Shown here piece after piece: positions 17,404-25,661 of a stretch of 64,000 nucleotides of DNA. Origin of the DNA: Reyranella sp. CPCC 100927 (GTDB lineage: Bacteria; Pseudomonadota; Alphaproteobacteria; Reyranellales; Reyranellaceae); assembly GCF_007859315.1 (NCBI RefSeq), contig NZ_VOHA01000013.1, forward strand, positions 1 through 64,000, given 5' to 3'. Below the pieces are notes generated by a model. The model searched no databases. It was given only the letters and a program-made list of their open reading frames with translations, and had not been told where the DNA came from. The position numbers and the translations under genes are program-made. How positions within the stretch are numbered: the stretch's first letter is position 1; each line of letters begins with the position of its first letter.

Positions 17404-18335
17404 GGAACGTTCCTCGCATCGTTGGGGCGCCGCAGGCGCGTGTACTCGGCCTCGATGTCGCTGACGATGGTTGCGATCGGGGCTGCGCCTGTTACCGACC
17501 CGACGCCCTGGCCGGCCGACCAGACATGCTTCCACGCCTTGGTGCCGTCCGTGATCAGGCCTGCGAAGTCGATGCCCGGTGCTGCGCTGGCGGCATCCAG
17601 TCCGGCCGCTGACAGGCTCTCCCGGAGAAAGTTTCCCGGCACGCCGGTGACGGCGCGGGTCTGGACGATGTCCGCGGCATTGGCGCGAACCAGCATCGCC
17701 CGGTAGGTCTCGCTGGCCATGCTCTCGGCGGCCGCGATGAACCGCGTGCCCATGTAGACGAGATCGGCGCCGAGCGTTTGCGCTGCCAGGATGGCGCGAG
17801 CCTCGCCAACGGCGCCGGCGAGCACCAGCGGTCCGGACCAGAAACGGCGGACCTCGGCAACGAAGGCAAACGGGCTGATGCCGCCCGTGTGTCCGCCGGC
17901 GCCGGCGCAGACGAGAACCAGGCCATCGGCGCCGGCGTCGATCGCCTTGCGCCCTTGGACGGGCGTACTGACGTCGGCGAACACCAGTCCGCCGTATGGC
18001 CGTGCCACCCTGACGGCGGGCGCCGGGCTGCCCAGTGCCGTGATCACGATGGGCGGCCGGTGACGCGAGACAAGGTCGAGTTCGGGGCCGAGCCGATCGT
18101 AGCTGCGATGGGTGACGAAATTCAAAGCCCAGAGATGATCGGTTCCCTCGAGTGCGGCGTGGATGTCAGCAAGCCACCGGTCCAGCGTTTCGATCGTGCG
18201 CGCATTGGGGGCAGGGAAGCTGCCGATGATGCCGGTTTGCGCTGCGGCGATCACAAGGTCGGGCCCGGAGACCAGGAACATCGGCGCGGCGATCACGGGC
18301 AACCGCAGACGGCCTATTGCGTCTTCGAATCTCAA
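17400..18335 (-). CDS. Nitronate monooxygenase-like (2-nitropropane dioxygenase family) flavoprotein
   Basis: A 311-residue TIM-barrel FMN protein. It shows the family start LRLPVIAAPMFLVSGPDLVIAAAQTGIIGSFP, the phosphate-binding region GADGLVLVCAGAGGHTGG with the conserved His, and LAGAVGEARAILAAQTLGADLVYMGTRF. Family members oxidise alkyl nitronates, but some act as enoyl-CoA or related reductases. Here it is translationally coupled to the ligase gene downstream and to the SDR gene upstream (four-base overlaps on both sides), so it should act on a pathway intermediate. Confidence 0.85.
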   Translation of the reverse strand: MRFEDAIGRLRLPVIAAPMFLVSGPDLVIAAAQTGIIGSFPAPNARTIETLDRWLADIHAALEGTDHLWALNFVTHRSYDRLGPELDLVSRHRPPIVITALGSPAPAVRVARPYGGLVFADVSTPVQGRKAIDAGADGLVLVCAGAGGHTGGISPFAFVAEVRRFWSGPLVLAGAVGEARAILAAQTLGADLVYMGTRFIAAAESMASETYRAMLVRANAADIVQTRAVTGVPGNFLRESLSAAGLDAASAAPGIDFAGLITDGTKAWKHVWSAGQGVGSVTGAAPIATIVSDIEAEYTRLRRPNDARNVP

Positions 18336-19153
18336 GCCGTCCTCCGTCCCGGTCGGCGACCCGGCGCGCGCACTTCCCAGCCGCCGTCGCTTCGGAAGAT
18401 GTCGCCCGTCGTGCAGCGCGCGTTCTCGCGTGATGCCAGCACGACATAGAGGCCGGCGTGGTCCTGCGGCTGCGCCACGAATCCCAGGGGCAGTGTTCGC
18501 GAGACCGCGTCCTCGAGCCCTTCGACGTCCTCCAGCGACCGTTCGGCCTGTCCGGCGGCGGCCGCGCCGCGCAGCCCTGTGGCCGTGGCGCCCGGCGCGA
18601 CGCCATTGACACGTACATCGGGGGTGAGCTCGTAGGCGAGTTGACGGATCAGCCCGACCTGCGCGTGCTTCGAGGCGACGTAGACCGGACCACCACCACC
18701 GGCGTGAAATCCGGCATTGGAAACGGTCATGATGATAGAGCCGTGGCTCTCGCGCAGCGCCGGGACGGCGGCCTTGGCCGACAGCAGGCTGCCTTTCACG
18801 TTGACGGCCATGATTTCATCGAACGTTGCGGCAAGCACGTCGGCGTGGGTCGCTTCCAGGGACAGGAAGAAGTCCCAGATGCCGGCATTGGCCACCAATG
18901 TGTCGAGACGGCCGAAGCGGTCGAGCGTCGCCGCGACGGCGGCCGCGTTGTCGCCTGCGCTTCGCACGTCGCCTTCGATGACGCTGACGGCATCACCGTG
19001 ATCGCGGATCAGGTCCGTGCCGTCGGCCGCGCTGCGGACCATCGCGCACACCTTCGCCCCCTCGGCGACGAAGCGGTCCACCACCGCGCGGCCGATGCCT
19101 GTGCCGCCGCCGGTGACGAGGGCGACGTAGCCTTCAAGCCATCCCCTGTGCAT
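18332..19153 (-). CDS. cis-dihydrodiol dehydrogenase-like SDR
   Basis: A 273-residue short-chain dehydrogenase resembling BphB/HcaB, which oxidise the cis-dihydrodiols made by Rieske dioxygenases to catechols. It has the NAD-binding GGGTGIGRA (residues 15-23), LVANAGIWDFFLSL, the catalytic Ser in IIMTVSNAGFHAGGGG, Tyr and Lys in YVASKHA, and VNGVAPGATATGLRG, a stretch close to BphB. It follows the dioxygenase beta-subunit gene by eight bases. Confidence 0.87.
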   Translation of the reverse strand: MHRGWLEGYVALVTGGGTGIGRAVVDRFVAEGAKVCAMVRSAADGTDLIRDHGDAVSVIEGDVRSAGDNAAAVAATLDRFGRLDTLVANAGIWDFFLSLEATHADVLAATFDEIMAVNVKGSLLSAKAAVPALRESHGSIIMTVSNAGFHAGGGGPVYVASKHAQVGLIRQLAYELTPDVRVNGVAPGATATGLRGAAAAGQAERSLEDVEGLEDAVSRTLPLGFVAQPQDHAGLYVVLASRENARCTTGDIFRSDGGWEVRAPGRRPGRRTA

Positions 19154-19162
19154 GGGCTGCCT

Positions 19163-19699
19163 TCATAGGAACGTGTTGATGTTTTTCGTGAGCAGCATGC
19201 TCTGTGCGAGGGTGATCAGCCGTCGGGCAAGGCGTGGTGAATCGCCGACGAGACGGATGACATCCTGTCGCCTGCCGATCAGCACCGCCTCGTCGTCGTC
19301 GCCGCGATTGCGGTAGTTCACGAAAGCCGAATGGACGTGCCACTCGTCAGGCAGCTCTGTCGGCTCGACCTCGACGTTCGTGATGATATGGACATGTCGA
19401 GTCGCGGGCGTCTCCATCCACGCGGACGGTGACGTGAAGCGGGTGACGCGACGGCGCAGGTCCTCGATGCCGTCGTCGAAGTAGGCCATCCGTTCCGGCC
19501 CGAACGGGCCGGCCGGATCGCGCTCGAACCGGTTTTCGATGACGGGCATCCAGTAGTGGATGTCGTCGGCGAGCAGCTTGAGCCAGTCATGGTAGGCCCG
19601 CGCGTCGAGCAGGCGGGCTTCGTGATGGAGGAACCGCTGCAGCCGCAATGTCATCTCGATCGGCACGTCGCCGGCCACGACGGAAGCTGCATTACACAT
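19163..19699 (-). CDS. Ring-hydroxylating dioxygenase, beta subunit
   Basis: A 178-residue small subunit of an aromatic-ring-hydroxylating dioxygenase. It has the NTF2-like SnoaL fold signatures of the family: [34 protein letters not shown] near the start and [26 protein letters not shown] in the middle. It is structural rather than catalytic. It overlaps the alpha-subunit gene by eight bases. Confidence 0.9.
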   Translation of the reverse strand: MCNAASVVAGDVPIEMTLRLQRFLHHEARLLDARAYHDWLKLLADDIHYWMPVIENRFERDPAGPFGPERMAYFDDGIEDLRRRVTRFTSPSAWMETPATRHVHIITNVEVEPTELPDEWHVHSAFVNYRNRGDDDEAVLIGRRQDVIRLVGDSPRLARRLITLAQSMLLTKNINTFL

Positions 19700-20975
19700 C
19701 GGCGCCGTCCATCAGGTCGGCCCACCGCCGGTAAAAGGCGCGCTGATTGGCGTCGTTGACCTGGTAGCGATGCACGGCGCCGCGCAGGTCAGGTTCCTCG
19801 ACGCGCGTATCGAGGCCGAGGCCGTAGTGCAGGGGCCGCCGGCGGGTAACGGCTCCCGCATTCGCCGCCGTCGATCCCTCCCAGTTGTCACCATCGTCCA
19901 TCTCGAACACGCCGGCCGGCGAGAACGTCATCATCACGCCCTTGCGGTAGGCCGCCTTGATCTCTGCCGGCATGTTGCGATTGACGAGGACCCAGGCGTG
20001 CATCTCCGTCTGTGCCGGTCCCCGCGGCTGCCAGGTGCGGAACGTCATCTGGCCCGGCAGATAGGAGAAATTCGGGAAGACATTGGCCGAGGATATGGAG
20101 CCGACCATGCGGGCGCGGGCTTCTCCGAGCCGCGCGCGGACCACCTCGAAACGGTCGCGCAGGTAATGCCGGATCCTGGGGTCACCCAGGGTCGCGGCGT
20201 TGCCGACCATGTCCATGTTGAACTCGACGCCGTGGCCGAGGACGTTGACCGAGTAGGCGTTGCCATCCTCCGACAGGCGGGGCACAGGTCCGCCCAGCAT
20301 CGCCTCGGCACCCGACCTGTGGGTCCAGCCGGCGTGCAGTGCGTCGCCGACAAAATTGTCCGCCGCGAACTTCCAGTTGCTGCGCATGACGCAGCGAGTC
20401 ACCCCGGGGAGGGCTTCCGTGCCGCCCTCGTCGTTGTCGAGGACCGCGTCGAGATACCAGCGGAAATCACCGAGATAGGTTTCGAGATCGGGCGCCGCCG
20501 GGTCGAAGGTCCCGAAGACCAGGCCTTTGTAGCTTGCGACCTTGGCCACCGGTTGCAGCCCTAGCGCGGCTTTGTCGTAGCTGGAGCAGCGCTTGTAGGC
20601 GGCGGCCTCATGCATCCCGCGCAGCGATCCATCGAGCCCGAAGGCCCAGCCGTGGTAATTGCAGACGAATCCGCGGACGCGGCCCGTCTCAGCATGGCAC
20701 ACGCGGTTGCCGCGATGGGGGCAGGAGTTGATGAACCCGCGGATCGTCCGATCGCTTTGGCGGACCACGATCACGCTGTCCTCTCCCATGCTGGTGACAC
20801 GGAAGTCGCCCGGTTCGGGGATCTGGCTTTCATGCACCAGCAACAGCCAGCAGCGGGCAAAGATCTGCTGCAACTCGCGCTGGTAGAGCTCGGAGTCCCA
20901 GAAAATGCGACGATCGACCCAGCCGTTGCTATCGTCGACCAGGTCCGCGCACCTCTGAACGGCAGCGTCCGACAT
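19692..20975 (-). CDS. Rieske ring-hydroxylating dioxygenase, alpha subunit
   Basis: A 427-residue catalytic subunit that adds both atoms of O2 to an aromatic ring. The Rieske [2Fe-2S] ligands are C85, H87, C105 and H108 (CPHRGN ... CNYHGW). The mononuclear iron site is seen as D207, H214 and H219 ([14 protein letters not shown]) with a further acidic ligand in EMDDGDNW. Overall it resembles the biphenyl/phenylpropionate group (BphA1/HcaE). ATG 20975 has GGAGG eight bases upstream and overlaps the LigB stop by one base. No ferredoxin or reductase gene lies in the operon, so electron-transfer partners must come from elsewhere. Confidence 0.92.
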   Translation of the reverse strand: MSDAAVQRCADLVDDSNGWVDRRIFWDSELYQRELQQIFARCWLLLVHESQIPEPGDFRVTSMGEDSVIVVRQSDRTIRGFINSCPHRGNRVCHAETGRVRGFVCNYHGWAFGLDGSLRGMHEAAAYKRCSSYDKAALGLQPVAKVASYKGLVFGTFDPAAPDLETYLGDFRWYLDAVLDNDEGGTEALPGVTRCVMRSNWKFAADNFVGDALHAGWTHRSGAEAMLGGPVPRLSEDGNAYSVNVLGHGVEFNMDMVGNAATLGDPRIRHYLRDRFEVVRARLGEARARMVGSISSANVFPNFSYLPGQMTFRTWQPRGPAQTEMHAWVLVNRNMPAEIKAAYRKGVMMTFSPAGVFEMDDGDNWEGSTAANAGAVTRRRPLHYGLGLDTRVEEPDLRGAVHRYQVNDANQRAFYRRWADLMDGADV

Positions 20976-21802
20976 CAGCGGACCTCCAGTTCCGCAAAGC
21001 CGAGGCCGGTGATCCATTCCGGCGCCGGCTCATAGGCGATGACCTTGCCTGCGCAGGATCCGACGGCCGCCATGGCGCAGACGAAATTGCGGAGCTCGAA
21101 GGCGCCGTTGCCGCCGCGGGCGAGCAACGCGTCGTCCTGGTAGGCCGCGAGCGTATCCAGGTCACCCGCCGCCACGTGACGCAGCACCTCGAGATCGAAG
21201 TCTTCGCCGACGCGCCCCATCTCTGCCATGCCGACCCAGTGGCTCATCCCGCCGCTGCCGAAGACGACGACACGGCGGTCCACTGGCCATGAACGCACGG
21301 CGTCTCGGATCATCGCGCCCAGTTGCCGCGCGCGTGACATGCGGATCATCGGCTCGACGCCGGACGCGATGTAGATGGGAACTGTCAGGACATCCCGATT
21401 CGGCGCGATGCACAGAGCGTGGGGAATCGCGATGGCGTGGTCGACCGTGAGCGTCTTGGCCACGGCCCAGTCGAAGCCGGCATCGCGTCCACGCGTGTGG
21501 AGCCATGCGGCGAGTTCGGTATCGACGGCAATTTCTCCACGCTCGATTCCCGGCAACCGCTCCAGCGGACCCTGCGCTTCATCCAGAACAATCAGCATCT
21601 GCGGCAGACACGTCGGCCCGAACAGCATGTAGTGGTCCGAGCCGATGACGATGGCGCTGTCGGCGCGAAGCGCGCCGACACGCTCGGCGATCCTGCGATA
21701 GGCGGCGCGCACGCGGTTGCGCCGGGCCTCGTCAGCCCGCTCGGCCTGCTGGAAGATCAAGGGGTCATGCGGCAGAAGGAAACCGCCGACGATCTCAGCC
21801 AT
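20975..21802 (-). CDS. Class III extradiol dioxygenase, LigB-type catalytic subunit
   Basis: A 275-residue non-haem Fe(II) enzyme of the LigB superfamily that cleaves catechol-type rings next to the hydroxyls. Candidate metal and acid-base residues are His12 in LLPHDP, the His of GSDHYMLFG and the His of [19 protein letters not shown] is a further family motif. It overlaps the LigA-type gene by eight bases, so the two probably form an alpha-beta enzyme as in protocatechuate 4,5-dioxygenase. The substrate is presumably the catechol made by the Rieske enzyme and SDR of this operon. Confidence 0.88.
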   Translation of the reverse strand: MAEIVGGFLLPHDPLIFQQAERADEARRNRVRAAYRRIAERVGALRADSAIVIGSDHYMLFGPTCLPQMLIVLDEAQGPLERLPGIERGEIAVDTELAAWLHTRGRDAGFDWAVAKTLTVDHAIAIPHALCIAPNRDVLTVPIYIASGVEPMIRMSRARQLGAMIRDAVRSWPVDRRVVVFGSGGMSHWVGMAEMGRVGEDFDLEVLRHVAAGDLDTLAAYQDDALLARGGNGAFELRNFVCAMAAVGSCAGKVIAYEPAPEWITGLGFAELEVR

Positions 21803-22079
21803 GGGATGCCTCCCGGCACAAGGCGGGCTGGTTCATGCGGGCGACGTAGCCGCGCAGGTCGCGGCTGCCTTCGAGCTCCATCCAATAGCCCATCAGCAGC
21901 ATCACGTTGATGCCGCGATCGGCCAGCCCGCGGACATCGAACCGCAGCACCATGTCGCGCTCCATACCGGTGAGATGCAGGCGGGCCAGCAGCGCAGCGG
22001 GATCGGACCGGAAGCGCTCCTTCGTGCCGCGGTCGATGGCAAGGTCGTAGAGCAGCTTCTCGAGTCTGCCGGTGGACAT
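21795..22079 (-). CDS. LigA-type small subunit of extradiol dioxygenase
   Basis: A 94-residue helical protein resembling the LigA (alpha) subunit of LigAB dioxygenases: KLLYDLAIDRGTKERFRSDPAALLARLHLTGMERDMVLRFDVRGLADRGINVMLLMGY matches the fold that caps the LigB active site. Its start abuts the stop of the hydrolase gene with no gap and its end overlaps the LigB gene, which fits an obligate complex. Confidence 0.85.
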   Translation of the reverse strand: MSTGRLEKLLYDLAIDRGTKERFRSDPAALLARLHLTGMERDMVLRFDVRGLADRGINVMLLMGYWMELEGSRDLRGYVARMNQPALCREASHG

Positions 22080-22940
22080 TCAAGCCTCCGCGAGATGGCG
22101 GCGGACAAGGGCCAGGAACGCGGTCTCCCGCTCGAGTTGGACCCAATGACCACACTGGCCGAACATGTGCAGGTCGGACCGCGGGACACAGCGATGGATG
22201 AGCAACCCGCAATCGGCGGGGACGACACGATCGTCGCGCCCGTGGAGCACCAGCGTTGGCTGTGCGATCGTGCTGAGGGTCGCAGGCGGGAAGCCTTTGA
22301 CCGTCGCGCCCGCTTGGGTCGACGGTTGCGGGATGAGAGCCCGGAACGCGTCCTGGGCGCCGGGTCGAGCGCTTGCGACGTAGCGCTCATCCACCATGTC
22401 CGACGTGACCAGGGATTGATCGTAGGGGAAGAGTCGCAGCAGCGACGCCATCGCTTCGATTCCCGGCTCGTAGAACCATCCCGCACGCAAGCCTTCTGAC
22501 AGGGGAAACTCGCCGGCAGGCGTTCCCATCAGGACGAGGCTCTGCACGCGATGGGCCGCGGCAGTGGCCACGCCGATCGCCAGTGCGCCGCCGAAGGAGT
22601 TCCCGACAAGGTGGGCGCGTTGGATTCCCAGTGCATCGAGGAAGCCCAGAAGATGCGCCACCCACAGCTTGATTCCGTAACGCTCGCCGGGCCGCGCCAA
22701 GGTGTCGCCGAAGCCCGCGATGTCCGGCACCAGAACGCGAAACCCATCGGCAAGGACTGGAGCGATCCTGGACCAGTTCGCCCAACCGGAAACGCCCGGC
22801 CCCGAGCCATGGAGGAGGACGACAGGCTCACCAGCGCCGAGCTCGCGATAGAGCGTCCTGTGTCCCGCGGCATCAATGAACCGCGGCGAGACCAGAGGCT
22901 GCGGGGTATCTCGTTTTTCCATACGGTACCGTATAGTCAT
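22080..22940 (-). CDS. Meta-cleavage product hydrolase (MhpC/BphD-like alpha/beta hydrolase)
   Basis: A 286-residue serine hydrolase of the C-C bond type. It shows the oxyanion motif LLHGSGPGVSGWANW, nucleophile Ser in LVGNSFGGALA, Asp in VLHGRDDRVVP and His in GQCGHWVQLE, the catalytic triad of the MhpC/BphD group that splits 2-hydroxy-6-oxo-dienoates. First gene of the operon. ATG 22940 gives the longest product; ATG 22922 (MEKRDTPQP) is equally possible, and the 14-base palindrome at 22921-22934 lies over this interval. Neither start has a clear ribosome-binding site. Confidence 0.88.
   Translation of the reverse strand: MTIRYRMEKRDTPQPLVSPRFIDAAGHRTLYRELGAGEPVVLLHGSGPGVSGWANWSRIAPVLADGFRVLVPDIAGFGDTLARPGERYGIKLWVAHLLGFLDALGIQRAHLVGNSFGGALAIGVATAAAHRVQSLVLMGTPAGEFPLSEGLRAGWFYEPGIEAMASLLRLFPYDQSLVTSDMVDERYVASARPGAQDAFRALIPQPSTQAGATVKGFPPATLSTIAQPTLVLHGRDDRVVPADCGLLIHRCVPRSDLHMFGQCGHWVQLERETAFLALVRRHLAEA
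22921..22934. promoter_or_regulatory. Perfect palindrome, candidate TetR operator
   Basis: ATACGGTACCGTAT is a perfect 14-base palindrome at the 5' end of the degradation operon, facing the divergent TetR gene. Half-sites recur in the same interval: ACCGTA at 22975-22980 and ATACGGT at 23034-23040. This is the expected arrangement for autoregulation by a local TetR repressor; binding is inferred. Confidence 0.6.
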
Positions 22941-23043
22941 GGAATCGATAGTCGGTCAATTGTGAAAATCCTTGACCGTAGATTCGGATATGAGAAAGAT
23001 TCCAGAATGATCTACAGGATCACCCAGGAACATACGGTTTGGA

Positions 23044-23625
23044 ATGGTTGTTAAGACATCAACCGCGCGGCGAACGAAGGAGGCAAGGCGGCTCCTGGCA
23101 GAAGACTGGATCGCGGCAGCTCTCGACACGCTCGCCGTGAGCGGTGTCGATGCTGTGCGCGTCGAGTCGCTGGCGCGTGATCTGTCGGTGACGAAGGGCA
23201 GTTTCTACTGGCACTTCGCGGACCGCTCGGCGCTTCTGTCGGCCATGCTTGGTTCGTGGCGGCGCCGCGCGACGCTTGCGATCATCGAACGACTCGAGCG
23301 AACGGAAGAAAGCCCGCGCGACCGGCTGCGAGGTCTCATTCGTCTGCCGTTTGCCAGCTCCCGTTCGGCCAAGGGCGCCAACCTCGAACTCGCGATCCGG
23401 CTGTGGGCCAAGCGTGATGCGGCGGCGGCCGCGGCTGTCGAGGAAGTCGACCAGCAGCGACTGGCGTATCTGGTGTCGCTGTTGCGTCAGCTGGGGCTGG
23501 CGGACGAGGGGGCCCGGATGCGCGCCTATGTGACGTACGCCTACATCATCGCAGAGGGCCTTGTGAGCCGCCCCGACAGCGCGGGTCTCGCAGAAACGTG
23601 CGAACGATGGCTGATCGGTGCCTAG
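23044..23625 (+). CDS. TetR-family transcriptional regulator
   Basis: A 193-residue regulator. The N-terminal helix-turn-helix is clear (ALDTLAVSGVDAVRVESLARDLSVTKGSFYWHFADRSALLSAMLGSW, residues about 25-75), with the TetR hallmark GSFYWHF; the C-terminal part is an all-helical ligand-binding domain. It is transcribed away from the aromatic-degradation operon from a shared 100-base intergenic region that holds a perfect palindrome, so it probably represses that operon and itself, with an aromatic compound or CoA ester as inducer. Confidence 0.9.
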   Translation: MVVKTSTARRTKEARRLLAEDWIAAALDTLAVSGVDAVRVESLARDLSVTKGSFYWHFADRSALLSAMLGSWRRRATLAIIERLERTEESPRDRLRGLIRLPFASSRSAKGANLELAIRLWAKRDAAAAAAVEEVDQQRLAYLVSLLRQLGLADEGARMRAYVTYAYIIAEGLVSRPDSAGLAETCERWLIGA

Positions 23626-23631
23626 AGCTCA

Positions 23632-23756
23632 TTCGTTCGAATGGGATCACGCTGTCATCCCGAGCGCAGCGAGGGATCCAAGCGCCGTTCCTGGATCCCT
23701 CGCTGCGCTCGGGATGACGGCGGAGATTGAGTAATCGCGTGCGTCCGTTCGAACGA
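23632..23756. repeat. Intergenic palindromic repeat with perfect 27-base arms
   Basis: Arms 23654-23680 and 23692-23718 are perfect inverted copies (beginning GTCATCCCGAGCGCAGCGAG) around an 11-base loop. An outer, less regular inverted pair (ATTCGTTCGAA at 23631-23641 and TTCGAACGAA near 23748-23757) extends the structure. The inner sequence is a common dispersed repeat of Alphaproteobacteria. It lies after the TetR gene and may also work as its terminator. Confidence 0.85.
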
Positions 23757-23831
23757 AACATGCCGGGCGACCCTCTCGACATCGTCGCTGCTGTCATCGA
23801 CGATGCGGCCTGAGATGGAGGTGGGTCAAAC

Positions 23832-24440
23832 GTGAGCGCGCGAGCGGCGATCATCGCCTGTGGCCTTGTCATGGCTGGCGTGGCAACCGCCCGTGCGGAT
23901 TGCTTGTCCGACTTCAACGAGGTCAACCGGATCAACGCCGGTGCTGGTCCCTATGAAATCAGCGGCCGGATCTTCATCGCACCAACGGCAGCGGCCTTCC
24001 CGGACTCGCCACAGACCGTCACGACCGTGCACGTGGCGCCCCCAAAGTCGTTCCGCGTCAAGATGCGCGCCGTCGACATCATCGTCACCGACAACACGAA
24101 GGGCTGGGTCAAGAACGCGGGAGCATCCTGGGCGCCTGTGCCGCCGGACAAGCTGGCGGACCTTCAGAAGGACGCACCGTCGAAGAGCTATTTCCCCGCA
24201 AACGGTCTGGCCGATCTGCAGTGTCGCGGCACGCAGGCCGTCGACGGCAAGTCCTACCTGACGTTCACCTACAACGCGGTGATCAACGGCCGCAAGGCAG
24301 CGGTGACCGCCTATTTCGATCCCGGTTCACGCCGCCCCGTGGCCGGCGAGAGCATCGTTGACGTGGGCGGCACGAAGGCCCGCACCGCGACGCGCTACGC
24401 GTTCGATCGCGCCATCAGGATTGCGCCACCCGCACCCTGA
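23832..24440 (+). CDS. Secreted hypothetical protein
   Basis: A 202-residue protein with a signal peptide (MSARAAIIACGLVMAGVATARA, cut before DCLSDF). The mature region is predicted to be beta-rich, with two cysteines (DCLSDF, LQCRG) that could form a disulfide, and the motif YEISGRIFI early on. It begins at GTG 23832 behind a strong GGAGGTGGG. I do not recognise a named family; secreted proteins that bind lipids or precursors have similar outline, but that is only a guess. Confidence 0.72.
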   Translation: MSARAAIIACGLVMAGVATARADCLSDFNEVNRINAGAGPYEISGRIFIAPTAAAFPDSPQTVTTVHVAPPKSFRVKMRAVDIIVTDNTKGWVKNAGASWAPVPPDKLADLQKDAPSKSYFPANGLADLQCRGTQAVDGKSYLTFTYNAVINGRKAAVTAYFDPGSRRPVAGESIVDVGGTKARTATRYAFDRAIRIAPPAP

Positions 24441-24502
24441 AAACGTTGCAGCGTAAGTCTCGTCGACGTGGACGGGCTGTGCTGGCGGTCAGTGCGGCCA
24501 TT

Positions 24503-25426
24503 TCACGGCACGCGCCGCATTCCTGGCGGCGTCGGTCTCGATGGGCCACCGGTCAGTCGCGTCTGTCGCGCCGAGATGGGGGCGACACCGTTGTTGAACC
24601 GGATGCGATGGATATAGCGCCAGCCGGCGGCAACGCCGGTGTGTTCCTGGATGCGCGCCAGCCATGGCATGGCGTCGTATTCGGTGGCGATGGGGCCTCT
24701 GCCCATGATCGACATCGAGCGCGTGGCGGTCAGGCCGTACTCTTCGTCGGCATTCATCGGCAGGTTTCGCGCCCGCGCCGCTGCGTAGTCGACGTGCTGG
24801 AATGTGCCGTCGGCGGCATATGCGTCCGGTCCCAGCCAATGGCCGACTTCGTGCGCGGCGGTGATCTGGCTGTAGGCAATGCCCTTGAAGTAGCTGGTGC
24901 TGTGGGTAACGTCCTTGTTGGTGATCACGAAGTGGTGCGAGCGGGCGGTATCGGCGTCAAACACCAGCTGGACGGCCTCGATGATCGCGCGCGGGACGAT
25001 GCCTTCGCCGGAGCGCACGATCTGGACTTCGAGCGAGCAGGCGACATGGGCCGCAAGACCCGGCCGCGAGATGAACTGTTTATAGTCGGCGTCGTTCAGG
25101 CCGGTGCGACCCTCGTCACTCGGCGGCAGCAGGATGATCTGATTGTTCCAGCCGAGCTCGGCGGCACGCTTGAAGTTCAGTTCGAAGGCACGGAACTCGT
25201 CCTTCTTCCAGCTCTTGATCGCATGGACGTTGTCGGTGGTTCGCGTGTCGCTTTCGTCGAAATTCTTCGACCCGTAGCGGTAGCCGTCCTTGGCCGTTTG
25301 GCCGCCCGGGTCGACGGCCATCAGCATGACCTTGAGCCTCAGGCGCAGCTGCGCCGCAACGCCAGGGGCGGCCGGCGTGAACAGCGAGTCGAAGCTTCGT
25401 CTGAGGATCGTGGCCTTGATTGCCAT
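24503..25426 (-). CDS. Zincin-like putative metallopeptidase
   Basis: A 307-residue protein with no signal peptide. It has the zinc-binding and catalytic motif HEVGHWLG at residues 192-199 and, about 45 residues later, SMSIMG (238-242), which looks like the Met-turn of metzincins. The usual third zinc ligand of HExxHxxGxxH is replaced by Ala202; Asp201 or His211 (FQHVD) might substitute. An upstream NEAR-terminal part (RLRLKVMLMAVDPGGQTAKD) is unlike known proteases. No toxin or secretion gene lies next to it. Activity is plausible but unproven. Confidence 0.65.
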   Translation of the reverse strand: MAIKATILRRSFDSLFTPAAPGVAAQLRLRLKVMLMAVDPGGQTAKDGYRYGSKNFDESDTRTTDNVHAIKSWKKDEFRAFELNFKRAAELGWNNQIILLPPSDEGRTGLNDADYKQFISRPGLAAHVACSLEVQIVRSGEGIVPRAIIEAVQLVFDADTARSHHFVITNKDVTHSTSYFKGIAYSQITAAHEVGHWLGPDAYAADGTFQHVDYAAARARNLPMNADEEYGLTATRSMSIMGRGPIATEYDAMPWLARIQEHTGVAAGWRYIHRIRFNNGVAPISARQTRLTGGPSRPTPPGMRRVP

Positions 25427-25476
25427 GTGATACCGACGCGGCGCGGGGACGGAGGCGGTTCAATACGCTGGCGGTC

Positions 25477-25528
25477 GTCCGGAACAGTGTGCCGGACACC
25501 TTGTCTCACCAACGCACTGGATGGTGAG
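25477..25528. promoter_or_regulatory. Two consecutive inverted repeats in a divergent intergenic region
   Basis: GTCCGG-N9-CCGGAC (25477-25497) and CTCACCA-N10-TGGTGAG (25505-25528) are both perfect inverted repeats, followed by an AT-rich stretch (ATTCATTCATTTTAT). They lie between the divergently transcribed zincin-like and methyltransferase genes (gap of 235 bases) and could be operators or 5' hairpins. Confidence 0.35.
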
Positions 25529-25661
25529 TATTCATTCATTTTATCGGTCATGTTTGTTCACGTCAATGCGTTGTGCGTGACGACCATGAATGGCGACCGG
25601 GCCCGGGCGCGGATAGTCTTCGAGAATTGCCCGATCGAATCGTCCTGAACGAGGCCTGGAC

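Noticed and set aside
24503-25426. Zincin-like protein as a toxin with an immunity partner
   Set aside because: No signal peptide and no small adjacent partner gene.
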